From positions 1 through 36,896 of the forward strand of contig JAPPHD010000031.1 of assembly GCA_028821125.1 (NCBI GenBank): a stretch of DNA of 36,896 nt, given 5' to 3'. The first letter of the stretch is position 1. The number at the start of each line of letters is the position of its first letter. The notes below the pieces were generated by a model that made no database searches, was not told the origin of the DNA, and saw only the letters and a program-made list of their open reading frames with translations. Made by a program: the position numbers and the translations under genes. This DNA is from Gammaproteobacteria bacterium. GTDB taxonomy: Bacteria; Pseudomonadota; Gammaproteobacteria; Pseudomonadales; Azotimanducaceae. Below are positions 15,564 to 25,652 of the stretch, piece after piece.

Positions 15564-16976
15564 TCACAGCCCGTACGCCGTTCGCAGTTCTTCCCCATGT
15601 GCCCTGAGGGCGAGCAACACCTCCCGCCGCCGGCCCGTCGCAGACTCGAGCATGGCGGTCACGTCGGTTTCAAAACGCCGCAACGTCAGCCAGGGCGCTT
15701 CGTTCGCGTCGAGCTTGTCCCGTACCCAGGTTCGCCACTCGGCCCTTTCATCGGCATTCTGCCAGGCGGCGAATCCACGGGCCTTGAGGCGCGCCGCCAA
15801 GGTCTTCAGGCGCCCGTCCCGGTAGTCCAGGTCCACCCATCGATCTGCGGCAAGCTCCCGGTTGAAGCTCTCGCAACGCGCCTTGTCCTCGTCCTTGAGG
15901 AACCCTTCATAGAGCGCCGCGTCCACGTCGGGCTGCGGCGCCGCCCGGCCACGCGCGTAGACCCGCTGGATCTTCTCCGCAATGCCGGGCCCCTTGAGCC
16001 GCCGCATCCGCTGCCTGGCCAGACCCCGGTCGAACTGCAGCCGTTCCGCGTCCGCTTCGGTAACCACATCCGCCACCGCCACGAAAGGGCATTTGTTGAT
16101 GCGGACTTCCTTCAGCGGCGGGCGTACCGGCGCGTTGGGGGTGAACAGCGCATCGCGGATCCGCTCCTCCGGCCAGTCCAGGAGCATCTCCACGTCTTCG
16201 CCGAGATCGGCGACGATGATGGAATTGCTGTTCTCCGGGTGCCTGCAGATGGAAACGACCGGAGCCAGGCCTTTTCGCTCGCGGGGGTACATGCCGGAAA
16301 CATGAATGCACAACCGCGCCCCGGCGGGCTCGAGGAGTTCCCGTGCCCTGCGCTTGTAGCGCCCGGCGAAGTGATAGGCGAACAGCCTCGGTTGCTTCTC
16401 CCTGACCAGCCGGGCCAGTGCCACCGTAGCCCGGGCATCCGAGAGCGCGTCGTGGGCATGGCCGTGGTCCAGCCCGTTCTCGGCCGCCACCCGTTCCAGG
16501 CTGTACACGGGCAACCCCTCCTCGTCCACGGGCCACTCGATGCCGTCGGGCCGGAGCGCCCCGGCGGCACGCACGAGGTCGATGATGTCCCAGCGCGAAT
16601 TGCCGTTCTGCCACTCGCGCGCGTACGGATCCATCAGGTTGCGGTACAGGCCGTAGCGGACGAACTCATCGTCGAACCGCAGGTTGTTGTAGCCCGCCAC
16701 GCAGGTATTCGGTTCACGGAACAGTTTGTCGATGCGGCGCAGCGCCCGCCACTCGGAAATGCCCCGTTCCCGGGCGATCTGCGGCGTGATGCCCGTTACC
16801 AGGGAGGCGCCCGGGCTCGGCAGCACATCGTCCGGCAGGCTGACGTAGGTGCACCAGGCATCGCCCACCTCGTTGAGTTCGCTGTCTGTCCGCAGGCCCG
16901 CGAACTGGACGATTCGGTCCCACCGCGGCTCGGTCCCCGAAGTCTCCAGGTCATACCAGTAGAACGTATTGGGCAC
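15564..16976 (-). CDS. sbcB: Exodeoxyribonuclease I
   Basis: A 470-residue 3'-to-5' single-strand DNA exonuclease (DEDDh family) used in recombination and mismatch repair. The catalytic set is D9 and E11 (YDLETSG), D102 (LRFDDEF), H175 and D180 (HAHDALSD), all shifted by exactly six from the E. coli numbering 15, 17, 108, 181 and 186. The C-terminal two-thirds contains the SH3-like and helical parts that clamp DNA. The GTG at 16976 with GGGGAG upstream starts just before NTFYWYDLETSG and gives a length close to the E. coli enzyme; the longer frame adds 22 unrelated residues. Confidence 0.93.
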   Translation of the reverse strand: MPNTFYWYDLETSGTEPRWDRIVQFAGLRTDSELNEVGDAWCTYVSLPDDVLPSPGASLVTGITPQIARERGISEWRALRRIDKLFREPNTCVAGYNNLRFDDEFVRYGLYRNLMDPYAREWQNGNSRWDIIDLVRAAGALRPDGIEWPVDEEGLPVYSLERVAAENGLDHGHAHDALSDARATVALARLVREKQPRLFAYHFAGRYKRRARELLEPAGARLCIHVSGMYPRERKGLAPVVSICRHPENSNSIIVADLGEDVEMLLDWPEERIRDALFTPNAPVRPPLKEVRINKCPFVAVADVVTEADAERLQFDRGLARQRMRRLKGPGIAEKIQRVYARGRAAPQPDVDAALYEGFLKDEDKARCESFNRELAADRWVDLDYRDGRLKTLAARLKARGFAAWQNADERAEWRTWVRDKLDANEAPWLTLRRFETDVTAMLESATGRRREVLLALRAHGEELRTAYGL

Positions 16977-17118
16977 CGCGACTCCCCGACCGTTGACGAC
17001 TGCAAGCAGGGAGAACACGACTCCCACTCCGCATTCTCGCATTGTTGGCGCGCCGACTCACCAGCACGGGCGGCAACGGAAGCGTCAGACGCACACCCGG
17101 CATGCCGGGACGTCGACG
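16977..17118. other. Intergenic region upstream of sbcB
   Basis: No gene is evident. It must contain the sbcB promoter, but no convincing -35/-10 pair stands out. It leads into the R2 palindromic element. Confidence 0.3.
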
Positions 17119-17283
17119 TGGAAGGAACAGCGCCGAAGCTCGGGAAAGAGTTCGCATGCGGCGCTTCCCTTTCGGCGCGTTAAGCTCGTCCGAAAACCTT
17201 GAGTACTACTGGACAACGTGGCCGTGCGCCGAAAGGGAAGCGCCGTATGCGAACTCGCTGCCGGGTGCGGGCGGTTTTTCCAT
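17119..17283. repeat. Palindromic repeat family R2, complete copy
   Basis: The core arms at 17148-17178 and 17226-17256 are 31-base inverted repeats with one mismatch (both contain GGCGCTTCCCTTTCGGCGC or its complement), separated by 47 bases. Weaker mirror similarity continues outward on both sides (GAAGGAACAGC on the left against GGTTTTTCCATG on the right), giving an element of about 165 bp. A second copy is cut by the start of the window. No open reading frame of note lies within it. Confidence 0.8.
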
Positions 17284-17384
17284 GGACGGAACGGTTCCAA
17301 ATTGGGACTCGTTCAATGGCCAATGTAATCAATAAGTTGGAAATATGTTCCATGCGAGCCTGCAGCAACACGCGGGCAAGCTCT
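17284..17384. other. AT-richer spacer after R2
   Basis: About 100 bases with no gene, noticeably richer in A and T than the surroundings (near 17310-17350). It follows the R2 repeat and precedes the 3' end of the minus-strand aminopeptidase gene. Confidence 0.3.
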
Positions 17385-18530
17385 TCAAAATCCGCACGCT
17401 ATCCGCGCGCGCCCCTCCTCTTCGGGTTCGGCGTTGCGCTGCAACCGCCGGAGCGCTGCCGCCCGCTCGTCGGCGCCCAGCGCAGCCAGGGCGTCGACCG
17501 CCTCGAGGAACCCGCCCCAGTCGCCCGCCTGCCGGTACAGGGCCGCAAAGGCGGGCCGCCAGTCGGCGTAGGCGCCCAGGGCGACCAGGTAGGCGTTGTT
17601 CACCCCGTCCACCAATCCGTCGAAGGATCCGCCCCCAAGCATGGGCCTGTGATCACGGTAGCAACGCCGCAAAGCAGCCAGCACTCGGGCCTTTTCCCGC
17701 AAGCGCAGGGCATCGTCGCTGTCCCCCCGGTACACCTCGGCAAGGCGGTCCCGGGCGCGCAGCAGCAATTGTTTCATCCGGCGCCAGGCTTTCCGGTCGG
17801 CCTGGTACGCAGCGTATTCCGCATCCTGCCCACCGGCTGCGAACCAGAGGCGCGTACCGGTTTCGGCGGCATACTCGGCAAAGGATTCGTTGAAGACCGT
17901 ATCGTTTCTGGCCCATATGCGACCGTGCGCGATCTCGTGGATCAGCAGCTCGACGAACCGGGCCTCGGGCCAATCGATGAACGTGCTCAACAGGGGATCG
18001 TTGAACCACCCCAGGGTGGAATACGCCGGCACGCCGGCCAGGTAGGTTTCAAAGCCTTCCGCCGCCAGCCGCGCGGCGGCCCGCTCGGCATTGGAGCGCC
18101 TGAAATAGCCCCGGTAGGAAACACAACCGGCCACCGGATAGCACCAGCGGCGCCCGTCGAGCGACAGCGGCGGCGCGGCGAACAGGTTCCACACGACATA
18201 GGGCCTGTCCAGCACCGCATAGGCGCGAAAGCTGCCGCCGCCGTCCAGACCCAGTTCGGAGCGGGAAAACCCGGCCACTTCGCCGGCGAGCAACAGGCGT
18301 TCCCGAAGCTCCGGCGGCGTTTGCGGATCAGCCAGCAGCGCATCCAACGGCCGGCTCGAACGGGTCAGTTCAAGCTGCCCCCCCACCGCCTGGGCGTAGT
18401 AGCCGAAGGTCGCACAGCCGCCGGCAACCACCAGCGCCGCAAGCAGCGGCAGCATCCACACAAAACGCGCAAAGAGCGCCCCGGCTGCCGGCCAGCGTAC
18501 CGCCGGCGGTAGCTGGAAAGGCTGTTTCAT
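17385..18530 (-). CDS. Putative zinc aminopeptidase, lipoprotein
   Basis: A 381-residue protein matching the uncharacterised bacterial 'putative aminopeptidase' family. A hydrophobic segment (26-38) ends AGGC39, a plausible lipobox, so it is probably a membrane-anchored lipoprotein. HEIAH at 198-202 gives two zinc-binding histidines and the catalytic glutamate, and NESFAEY at 214-220 supplies the third ligand (E219 or E215), a gluzincin arrangement. RGYF at 140-143 and AYSTLGWFNDPLL at 169-181 are characteristic family blocks. Its start is only 18 bases from the start of the divergent acyltransferase gene, so both must share a very compact control region. Confidence 0.8.
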   Translation of the reverse strand: MKQPFQLPPAVRWPAAGALFARFVWMLPLLAALVVAGGCATFGYYAQAVGGQLELTRSSRPLDALLADPQTPPELRERLLLAGEVAGFSRSELGLDGGGSFRAYAVLDRPYVVWNLFAAPPLSLDGRRWCYPVAGCVSYRGYFRRSNAERAAARLAAEGFETYLAGVPAYSTLGWFNDPLLSTFIDWPEARFVELLIHEIAHGRIWARNDTVFNESFAEYAAETGTRLWFAAGGQDAEYAAYQADRKAWRRMKQLLLRARDRLAEVYRGDSDDALRLREKARVLAALRRCYRDHRPMLGGGSFDGLVDGVNNAYLVALGAYADWRPAFAALYRQAGDWGGFLEAVDALAALGADERAAALRRLQRNAEPEEEGRARIACGF

Positions 18531-18548
18531 CTGTGTTAATCAACCCCC

Positions 18549-19418
18549 ATGGCATGGTTGAAAGGCTCGCTTTCGCTTCTTTTCATACTGCTGATCACGA
18601 TTGTAGTGTGCGTGCCGCTCTATGCGATGGCCCTTCTCCGCCTGCCGCTTTCAGGCGCCCCGCGCCGCGTCCTGACCCGGCGCATGGACTTCGCCATCGA
18701 CTTCTGGGTTTCCGCCAATCGTTTCCTGGTCACTGCGCTCAAGCTGGTGAAACTCGAGATCGACTGGCCCCAGGAGGCGCTGTCGCGGCGCAACTGGTAC
18801 GTCGTGGTGTGCAATCACCAGAGCTGGGCCGACATCCTGCTGTTGCAGAACGCCTTCCGGACGGCCATTCCACCGCTCAAGTTCTTCACCAAGCGCGAGT
18901 TGATCTGGCTGCCGTTGGCGGGCCCCGCCATGTACATGTTGGGATTTCCCTACGTCCGGCGCGCCGGCAAGGCCGAAATCGCGGCCAACCCGGCACTGAA
19001 ACATGCTGACCGTGACAGCACGCTGGCCGCCTGCAACGTATTCCGGAACCATCCGACGTCGGTGCTCATCTTCCTGGAGGGCACCCGCTTCACCCAAGCC
19101 AAGCGCGCGGCCCGCCACAGCCGCTTCGAGCGCCTGCTGAATCCGCGCACCGGCGGTCTCGGCTACGTGCTCAGCGGGCTCCGGGACGAAGTCGGGCAAT
19201 TGGTCGACGTCACCATCGCCTATCCCGGAGGCCCGCCGTCGTTCTGGGATTTCCTGTCGGGCAGGTGTCCGGGAGCGCGGATGACCGTCCGGACACTCGA
19301 CCTGGACCCCGCCGTGCAGAGCGGCGAGCCGAAAACCCAGCGCCAGGCGCTGCAGCCCTTCGTGGAGAACCTGTGGCGGGCCAAGGACGAGAGGCTGGGC
19401 GCCTGCGCGGTTTCCTGA
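18549..19418 (+). CDS. 1-acyl-glycerol-3-phosphate acyltransferase-like (YihG-type)
   Basis: A 289-residue membrane acyltransferase of the PlsC/LPLAT superfamily. An N-terminal helix (about 8-30) anchors it; NHQSWAD (H90, D95) is the catalytic HX4D motif, KFFTKRELIWLPLAGPAM is the second block, and FLEGTRFT (175-182) is the phosphate-binding EGTR motif. The extended spacing and FLEGTRFT ending resemble the YihG group, which acylates lysophosphatidic acid. It has no evident ribosome-binding site: C-rich sequence lies directly before the ATG. Confidence 0.88.
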   Translation: MAWLKGSLSLLFILLITIVVCVPLYAMALLRLPLSGAPRRVLTRRMDFAIDFWVSANRFLVTALKLVKLEIDWPQEALSRRNWYVVVCNHQSWADILLLQNAFRTAIPPLKFFTKRELIWLPLAGPAMYMLGFPYVRRAGKAEIAANPALKHADRDSTLAACNVFRNHPTSVLIFLEGTRFTQAKRAARHSRFERLLNPRTGGLGYVLSGLRDEVGQLVDVTIAYPGGPPSFWDFLSGRCPGARMTVRTLDLDPAVQSGEPKTQRQALQPFVENLWRAKDERLGACAVS

Positions 19419-19478
19419 CGGTTCCGCCGAATAGCGATTGCAACCGGGCCGCCGCTCCGGCTGGTGCGAATTTTCGTG

Positions 19479-20213
19479 TCAGAGCGAAGAAGGGGCCGGC
19501 CGCAACGCATCGAGACGCTGTTCGATATCGACCAGGCGGGTATTGAACTGCCTGCGGTAGGAATCGATGGCGGCAATGGCCTGTTCGTGCTCCTTGACGC
19601 TGCTGTTCACGCTGGCGACGGTTTGCGCCGCGGCATTTACCTTGTCGACAAGATCCCGCTGCCCGCGCAGAACGCGCTGGAGCTGGAGCTCGATCGACGC
19701 GAGCTGGTCGGCCACCTCGTCCTGCCGGCCCAGCGCATTCTCATGACGCGCCACGGTGCTCTTGAGCGACTTGTCGGTGGATTCCAGCGCCTGAATCGTC
19801 GTCTTGTGCGAGCGCAACAGCTTCTGGTTGTCCTGGATCCACTTCTTGTTGCGCTCGTTGGAAACCGCCCACAGCTTGCGGATTTCCGATTCCCAGAAAT
19901 CGATCTGCTCGCCGGTCTGGGCATCGGTTTCGCTCATTACCTGGTCGGTCATGCGCAGGCGATCCTCCAGCGCCTCGATGCGCGTGTTGGCGTCGGCGAG
20001 CCGTTCCTGCTCTTCGGTGAGCAGGCGATGCTGGTTGGCGATGAACCACCCGGCCACGGCGAGCCCCGCCGCAAGGACGGCAAGCACCAGGGTGAACCCG
20101 ACCATGCGGCCGCCGCCACCGTTTCCGCGCCGCCGCGAAGCCGAGGGAGGGCGCCGGCGGGCATCCTCCGGCGCCGCTGAAATACTCGGGGTATGCGGAT
20201 TTTCCGACATCAA
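19479..20213 (-). CDS. Single-span membrane protein with long coiled coil
   Basis: A 244-residue protein I do not recognise as a named family. A basic, proline- and arginine-rich cytoplasmic tail (1-35) leads into one membrane helix (37-59, MVGFTLVLAVLAAGLAVAGW) and then a mostly helical region with heptad spacing (about 63-110 and 125-235), rich in E, Q, R and K. This resembles envelope-organising coiled-coil proteins, but no specific function is supported. It is convergent with the acyltransferase gene, 60 bases apart, and follows the PuuD-like gene on the same strand after 94 bases. Confidence 0.7.
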   Translation of the reverse strand: MMSENPHTPSISAAPEDARRRPPSASRRRGNGGGGRMVGFTLVLAVLAAGLAVAGWFIANQHRLLTEEQERLADANTRIEALEDRLRMTDQVMSETDAQTGEQIDFWESEIRKLWAVSNERNKKWIQDNQKLLRSHKTTIQALESTDKSLKSTVARHENALGRQDEVADQLASIELQLQRVLRGQRDLVDKVNAAAQTVASVNSSVKEHEQAIAAIDSYRRQFNTRLVDIEQRLDALRPAPSSL

Positions 20214-20307
20214 TGGATCCTTGCTAACCGTGCCTGCGACGATCCCCCGGCGCCAACCCCGCCACGCCGGGGAAACCGTTCACGGGCGTTATGCGGAAGT
20301 TGCCCGC

Positions 20308-20967
20308 CTATAGAATCTGCAACAGCCCCCACAGCACCACGAACAGCACGAAACCGGAAACGATGACGCCGCGAACCGAGGCGATCGGCCCGGGCTTGCC
20401 GACGATCGCGTTGATTTCGATTGCCGCGATGACGACCAGGGCGGCAATCAGCGCATTCACCTCGTTGGTCATGATGCCGCTCGACAGGTTCGCGCTGGTC
20501 GAACCCATGAAATACAGCATGGAAATCGAGAAGAGCACGTTCGTACGCGACGCCAGGGCCGCCTTGGGCGCCGCCGCGGCCGCTTCCGGCAAGGCTTCGC
20601 CGCCGCCGGCTATCTGTTCGTTGGATGCGATCAGGATCTTCTGGTTGGGCCAGATGATCAGCCAGACATTGAGGAACATCAGTATGGCCATTACCGAACC
20701 GACCACGAGATCGACGCTGACGGTAATGCCACGGAAGTAGAGCATGATGAGCCCCGTCAGGAAGGTGAACATCGCCGCCCAACGGAACCACCAGAGCGCC
20801 CGCGGCACGAGCTTGATGAACGCATCCGTGCGCGCAGCGGCATCGGCTTCCTTGAAATACTCCCCTTGGACGAAGTTGAAGTAATAGAGCAAACCGATCC
20901 AGGTAATACCCGCCAGGAAGTGACCCCATTTGGCCAGGTAGTCAATCACCATTTCCATCTCGGACAT
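20308..20967 (-). CDS. PuuD-like urate hydroxylase membrane domain protein
   Basis: A 219-residue membrane protein with about six hydrophobic segments. The start MSEMEMVIDYLAKWGHFLAGITWIGLLYYFNFVQGE region and WFRWAAMFTFLTGL resemble the membrane domain of PuuD, a membrane urate hydroxylase, whose known members carry a C-terminal cytochrome c domain. Here the protein ends after the membrane part (LWGLLQIL) with no CxxCH motif, so electron transfer would need another protein, or the function differs. GGAGGGAA lies just upstream of ATG 20967. No purine genes are adjacent. The histidines near the membrane face (H16) may be haem ligands. Confidence 0.72.
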   Translation of the reverse strand: MSEMEMVIDYLAKWGHFLAGITWIGLLYYFNFVQGEYFKEADAAARTDAFIKLVPRALWWFRWAAMFTFLTGLIMLYFRGITVSVDLVVGSVMAILMFLNVWLIIWPNQKILIASNEQIAGGGEALPEAAAAAPKAALASRTNVLFSISMLYFMGSTSANLSSGIMTNEVNALIAALVVIAAIEINAIVGKPGPIASVRGVIVSGFVLFVVLWGLLQIL

Positions 20968-21130
20968 AATTCCCTCCGCGCCAGTCCAGTCTTGTGCCAG
21001 TGGTAGAAGCCGTGGTGGCTTCAACCGGCAAATATATCGCGGCCCCGTGGTGGAACCAACCGAAATTTTCCGATGGCCGGAATCCGGGGCGTGCGGACAC
21101 ACCGGTCGGCGACGGGGCGGGAGCCCAAAA

Positions 21131-21159
21131 GGAAAACCCCGGGCCAGCCGGGGTTTTCC
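21131..21159 (-). terminator. Rho-independent terminator of groESL
   Basis: GGAAAACCCCGG (21131-21142) and CCGGGGTTTTCC (21148-21159) form a perfect 12-bp stem with a five-base loop. On the minus strand it is followed by TTTT (the AAAA at 21127-21130), 25 bases beyond the groEL stop. Confidence 0.88.
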
Positions 21160-21183
21160 AGTTGCGATTCCCGTGGGATCGCC

Positions 21184-22836
<1,653 letters not shown>

Positions 22837-22942
22837 TCAATCGTTCAATTCATTCCTGCGTGGGGGTCACGCTTTCCCCGGCTTTCGCCTCTGTCTGCCC
22901 GCGAGAGTTTCACATCCGCGCGCCGGCTGGCCGGGGATTCCT

Positions 22943-23233
22943 TCAGTCTTCCAGTACGCCGTAGATCTCGCTCTCGCTGAGGATGAGAAGCTCGTCCCCG
23001 TCGATCTTCACGGTGTTGCCGCCGTACTGCCCGAATATCACCCGGTCGCCGATGCTGACGTGCGGCTCCTGGCGCTTGCCGTTGTCCAGCAGTTTCCCGG
23101 GGCCGACCGCCAGCACTTCGCCCTGCGAGGGTTTCTCGGCCGCGGAATCGGGTAGAACGATGCCGCCCGCCGTGGTGGTCTCTTCTTCCAGCCGGCGCAC
23201 GACAACGCGGTCATGTAGAGGTCGAATGTTCAT
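22943..23233 (-). CDS. groES: 10-kDa co-chaperonin GroES
   Basis: A 96-residue co-chaperonin. [14 protein letters not shown], the mobile loop [25 protein letters not shown] and the C-terminal [20 protein letters not shown] are all standard. It caps the GroEL ring. The ATG at 23233 has GGGAG upstream; a longer frame adds 30 unrelated residues that would overlap the leader. A CIRCE operator and a sigma-32-like promoter precede it. Confidence 0.98.
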   Translation of the reverse strand: MNIRPLHDRVVVRRLEEETTTAGGIVLPDSAAEKPSQGEVLAVGPGKLLDNGKRQEPHVSIGDRVIFGQYGGNTVKIDGDELLILSESEIYGVLED

Positions 23234-23316
23234 TGACTGATGTCTCCCAATTACTTTGCCTCTCCCTTGCCTCCAATTCGGGCAGGGGCCCAGTTTCCCG
23301 TGCTCGAAAGCACCGA

Positions 23317-23343
23317 TTAGCACTCTCTTGCCGAGACTGCTAA
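23317..23343. promoter_or_regulatory. CIRCE operator (HrcA-binding site)
   Basis: TTAGCACTC, nine bases, then GACTGCTAA: the CIRCE consensus TTAGCACTC-N9-GAGTGCTAA with one mismatch in the second arm. It lies between the sigma-32-like promoter and groES, where HrcA binding would block transcription. No hrcA gene is in the window. Confidence 0.92.
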
Positions 23344-23360
23344 TTCAAAGCGCGGTAATG

Positions 23361-23386
23361 ATAGGGGCGTTTCAGTGAGATTCAAG
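23361..23386 (-). promoter_or_regulatory. Sigma-32-like heat-shock promoter of groESL
   Basis: On the minus strand CTTGAA (23386-23381) is followed after 13 bases by CCCCTAT (23367-23361), close to the sigma-32 consensus CTTGAAA-N(11-16)-CCCCATNT. Transcription would start near 23354, immediately before the CIRCE element. Confidence 0.72.
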
Positions 23387-23457
23387 CCCTGCAGGGAAAA
23401 TTTTTCGGCCGCGGGACAGTGCTTTCGCATCCTTCGGAAAGCATGTAAAAAAAGCCC

Positions 23458-25113
23458 ATGATTTTTCCCGATACGGCTGGCGGCGGTGTGTCCCCGGGCC
23501 GGGCGGGCGGGCGGACAATGGGTGCAATACCGAAACATCCCGCATCTCTCGATGCACAGGCAACGTCCCGGGCGACCGCTCCCGGCAGCCCGGCGGGCCG
23601 AGGCGTCAGGCGCACCGCCACGGCTGTTCTGCTGTGGTCCACGCTGCCGATGGCCGCCTGTTTTCAGATAGCGGATGCCCGGTCACCCGAAACCGTGCCG
23701 CCATTCGCGGTCGGGAACACCACCCTGTTCGTCCACGACACGGACAGGGGTTACGACGAGGCGGCGGGAGTGGAAAGCGGCATACGCACGTTGATCGCCG
23801 AAGTCTGGTACCCCGTCGAGCGCGAAGCGGTTCGCACCGGGCAGGACGCGGGCACCGCTACGGCGTTCCGGCGCGCAACCTACGGCGACTACGTGTTCGG
23901 CAACCCGGCCGTGCACCGGTTGATGATGACCCGCACCACCTTCTTCCACCTCACGCCGGAGACGGCTGCACCGGGCGTCACAACCGTTCAGATCGACCGG
24001 GCCATCGAGGAACTGTTCACCCGGGAACGCGGCAGCCATGTCGATGCTCCGATCGCGGGATCGCGCGCCCCCTACCCCGTCGTGGTCATGTCCCATGGCG
24101 ATGCCGGCAGCCGCTACAACATGCAGACGGTCTGCGAGCACCTGGCCGCCCACGGCTACCTCGTCATCGCCCCCGAGCACACCGGCAATTCGCCCTTTTC
24201 CATGACCGGCGAGGACCCCGCCCTGGCGGAAGGCGGCGGCGACCCGGCCATCAGGGCACGGATGGCCGAAGTGCTCGGGTCATTCAACGAACACGGTACC
24301 TACGGCCCCCTCGACAACTTCGGCCAGAGCTATACGCCGCTGGCCGGGGATCGCTCGAGCGCGTCCGCCCTGCTCGCCCTGGACCGGGCGCTCCTGCAAC
24401 GGCTCGCCGACCTTCGGACCGTTCTCGACGAACTCGGGCACATGAACCGCGAGGGGAGGTTTGCGGAGACCCTGGATCTAGAGCGCATCGGCCTGATGGG
24501 CCGTTCCTTCGGTGCGTCCACCGTGCTGACCGCCCTGCCGCTGGAGCACCGTTTTCTGGCCGGTGTGGCAGTGGCGCCTCCGTCCATGCCGGACCCCCGC
24601 CCGGGCTTGCCGGACGACCTGATGGTTCCCCAGGGGCAGGAATCGGCCACTCTCGGCGCGGAAGGCCCGTACGGACTCGGCGAAATCAGCCGGCCCACGA
24701 TGCTGCTCATGGGCGCCGAGGACAGGCTGATCATCGAGCTTGCCGCGGCGCGTGCGGCAGCCTCCGGCACCGGGACACCCACCGCCGGCAATCCGTTCCC
24801 GACGCTCAGGTTTGCTTTCGAGAACGCCAAGGCACCCGCCGTGTGGGCGATGCTGCGCGATGCCAACCACGCCAGCTTCGGCGTATCCGGCGACTACTGG
24901 TGGCCGGAACTGAAACCCCGCGAGTTTCCTCGCTACTTCGAGCCTGATGTCCTCTATCGCCTCACCGAGCCGGAGGTCGCGCACCGAATCCAACGGGAAA
25001 AGATTCTCGCGTTCTTCGACGTGTTCGTCGCCGGCAAGCCCGGCGCCCGAAACAGCCTCCTCTCCGACGAATTCGAAAGCGCGGGCTTCGTACTGGAATA
25101 CCGCGGCATTTGA
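23458..25113 (+). CDS. Exported alpha/beta hydrolase, PAF-acetylhydrolase/dienelactone hydrolase-like
   Basis: A protein of up to 551 residues. A hydrophobic segment ending LPMAAC indicates export, perhaps as a lipoprotein. The catalytic domain shows VVVMSHGDAGSRYNM (oxyanion region), a second strand YLVIAPEHTGNS, the nucleophile elbow LMGRSFGAS, an acid after MLLMGAEDRLI and a histidine in DANHASFG. This layout fits the PAF-acetylhydrolase-like or chlorophyllase-like esterases. The true start is uncertain: ATG 23458 or ATG 23518; the first about 45 residues are not family-like. It is divergent from groES. The ester substrate is unknown. Confidence 0.8.
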   Translation: MIFPDTAGGGVSPGRAGGRTMGAIPKHPASLDAQATSRATAPGSPAGRGVRRTATAVLLWSTLPMAACFQIADARSPETVPPFAVGNTTLFVHDTDRGYDEAAGVESGIRTLIAEVWYPVEREAVRTGQDAGTATAFRRATYGDYVFGNPAVHRLMMTRTTFFHLTPETAAPGVTTVQIDRAIEELFTRERGSHVDAPIAGSRAPYPVVVMSHGDAGSRYNMQTVCEHLAAHGYLVIAPEHTGNSPFSMTGEDPALAEGGGDPAIRARMAEVLGSFNEHGTYGPLDNFGQSYTPLAGDRSSASALLALDRALLQRLADLRTVLDELGHMNREGRFAETLDLERIGLMGRSFGASTVLTALPLEHRFLAGVAVAPPSMPDPRPGLPDDLMVPQGQESATLGAEGPYGLGEISRPTMLLMGAEDRLIIELAAARAAASGTGTPTAGNPFPTLRFAFENAKAPAVWAMLRDANHASFGVSGDYWWPELKPREFPRYFEPDVLYRLTEPEVAHRIQREKILAFFDVFVAGKPGARNSLLSDEFESAGFVLEYRGI

Positions 25114-25234
25114 ATGCCAGCGTGCTCTCCACTTGGTTTCCCGCAGTTCAGGCTTGACTCGGTGCGATGCGGAACCCCTGCCACGGACTCCCAGGGGCTT
25201 GTCCCGGGATGCGGGCGAGCGGAGACTTCATGAC

Positions 25235-25546
25235 ATGCCCGATCCGCAGACTCCCGAGCAACGTGTCTGGCAGGTGGTGGTCATGATCCCGCCCGGCAAG
25301 GTCGCCACCTATGGGCAGGTGGCGGCGCTGGCGGGCATGCCCGGTCACGCCCGCTTTGTCGGTCGAACGCTTGCCAACCTGCCGAAAGGAACCCGCCTGC
25401 CCTGGCATCGCGTTGTCAATGCGAGCCTGCGCATCTCGTTGCGCGAAGGTAGCGGCGGGCACATCACGCAGAGGCAACGCCTGGAACGGGAGGGTGTGGA
25501 ATTCATCGGTCAGCGCGTGGCACGCGGCTGCCATTGGCAGCCCTGA
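25235..25546 (+). CDS. Alkyltransferase-like DNA repair protein (ATL)
   Basis: A 103-residue protein with the DNA-binding domain of O6-alkylguanine-DNA alkyltransferases. TYGQVAALAGMPGHARFVGRTLANLP is the helix-turn-helix with the arginine finger (R40) and Y26. The active-site motif, PCHRV in true alkyltransferases, reads PWHRV here (W57), so it cannot accept an alkyl group. ATL proteins bind O6-alkylguanine, flip it and flag it for nucleotide excision repair. Length is typical of ATLs (about 100 residues). GGAG lies about 10 bases before ATG 25235. Confidence 0.9.
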   Translation: MPDPQTPEQRVWQVVVMIPPGKVATYGQVAALAGMPGHARFVGRTLANLPKGTRLPWHRVVNASLRISLREGSGGHITQRQRLEREGVEFIGQRVARGCHWQP

Positions 25547-25652
25547 CTCGAATTTCCCGTCAATTCGCCGGCATGGCACGCAGAATCGGAGTCGCCCCGC
25601 CAATGCGCGTGATGCACTCCGCAAAATCACCGCAGAATGTAAAGTAGGGTTC

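Noticed and set aside
15344..15598. N-terminal extension of the LolA-like frame
   Set aside because: Eighty-five codons with shadow-like composition precede an internal ATG that starts a proper signal peptide.
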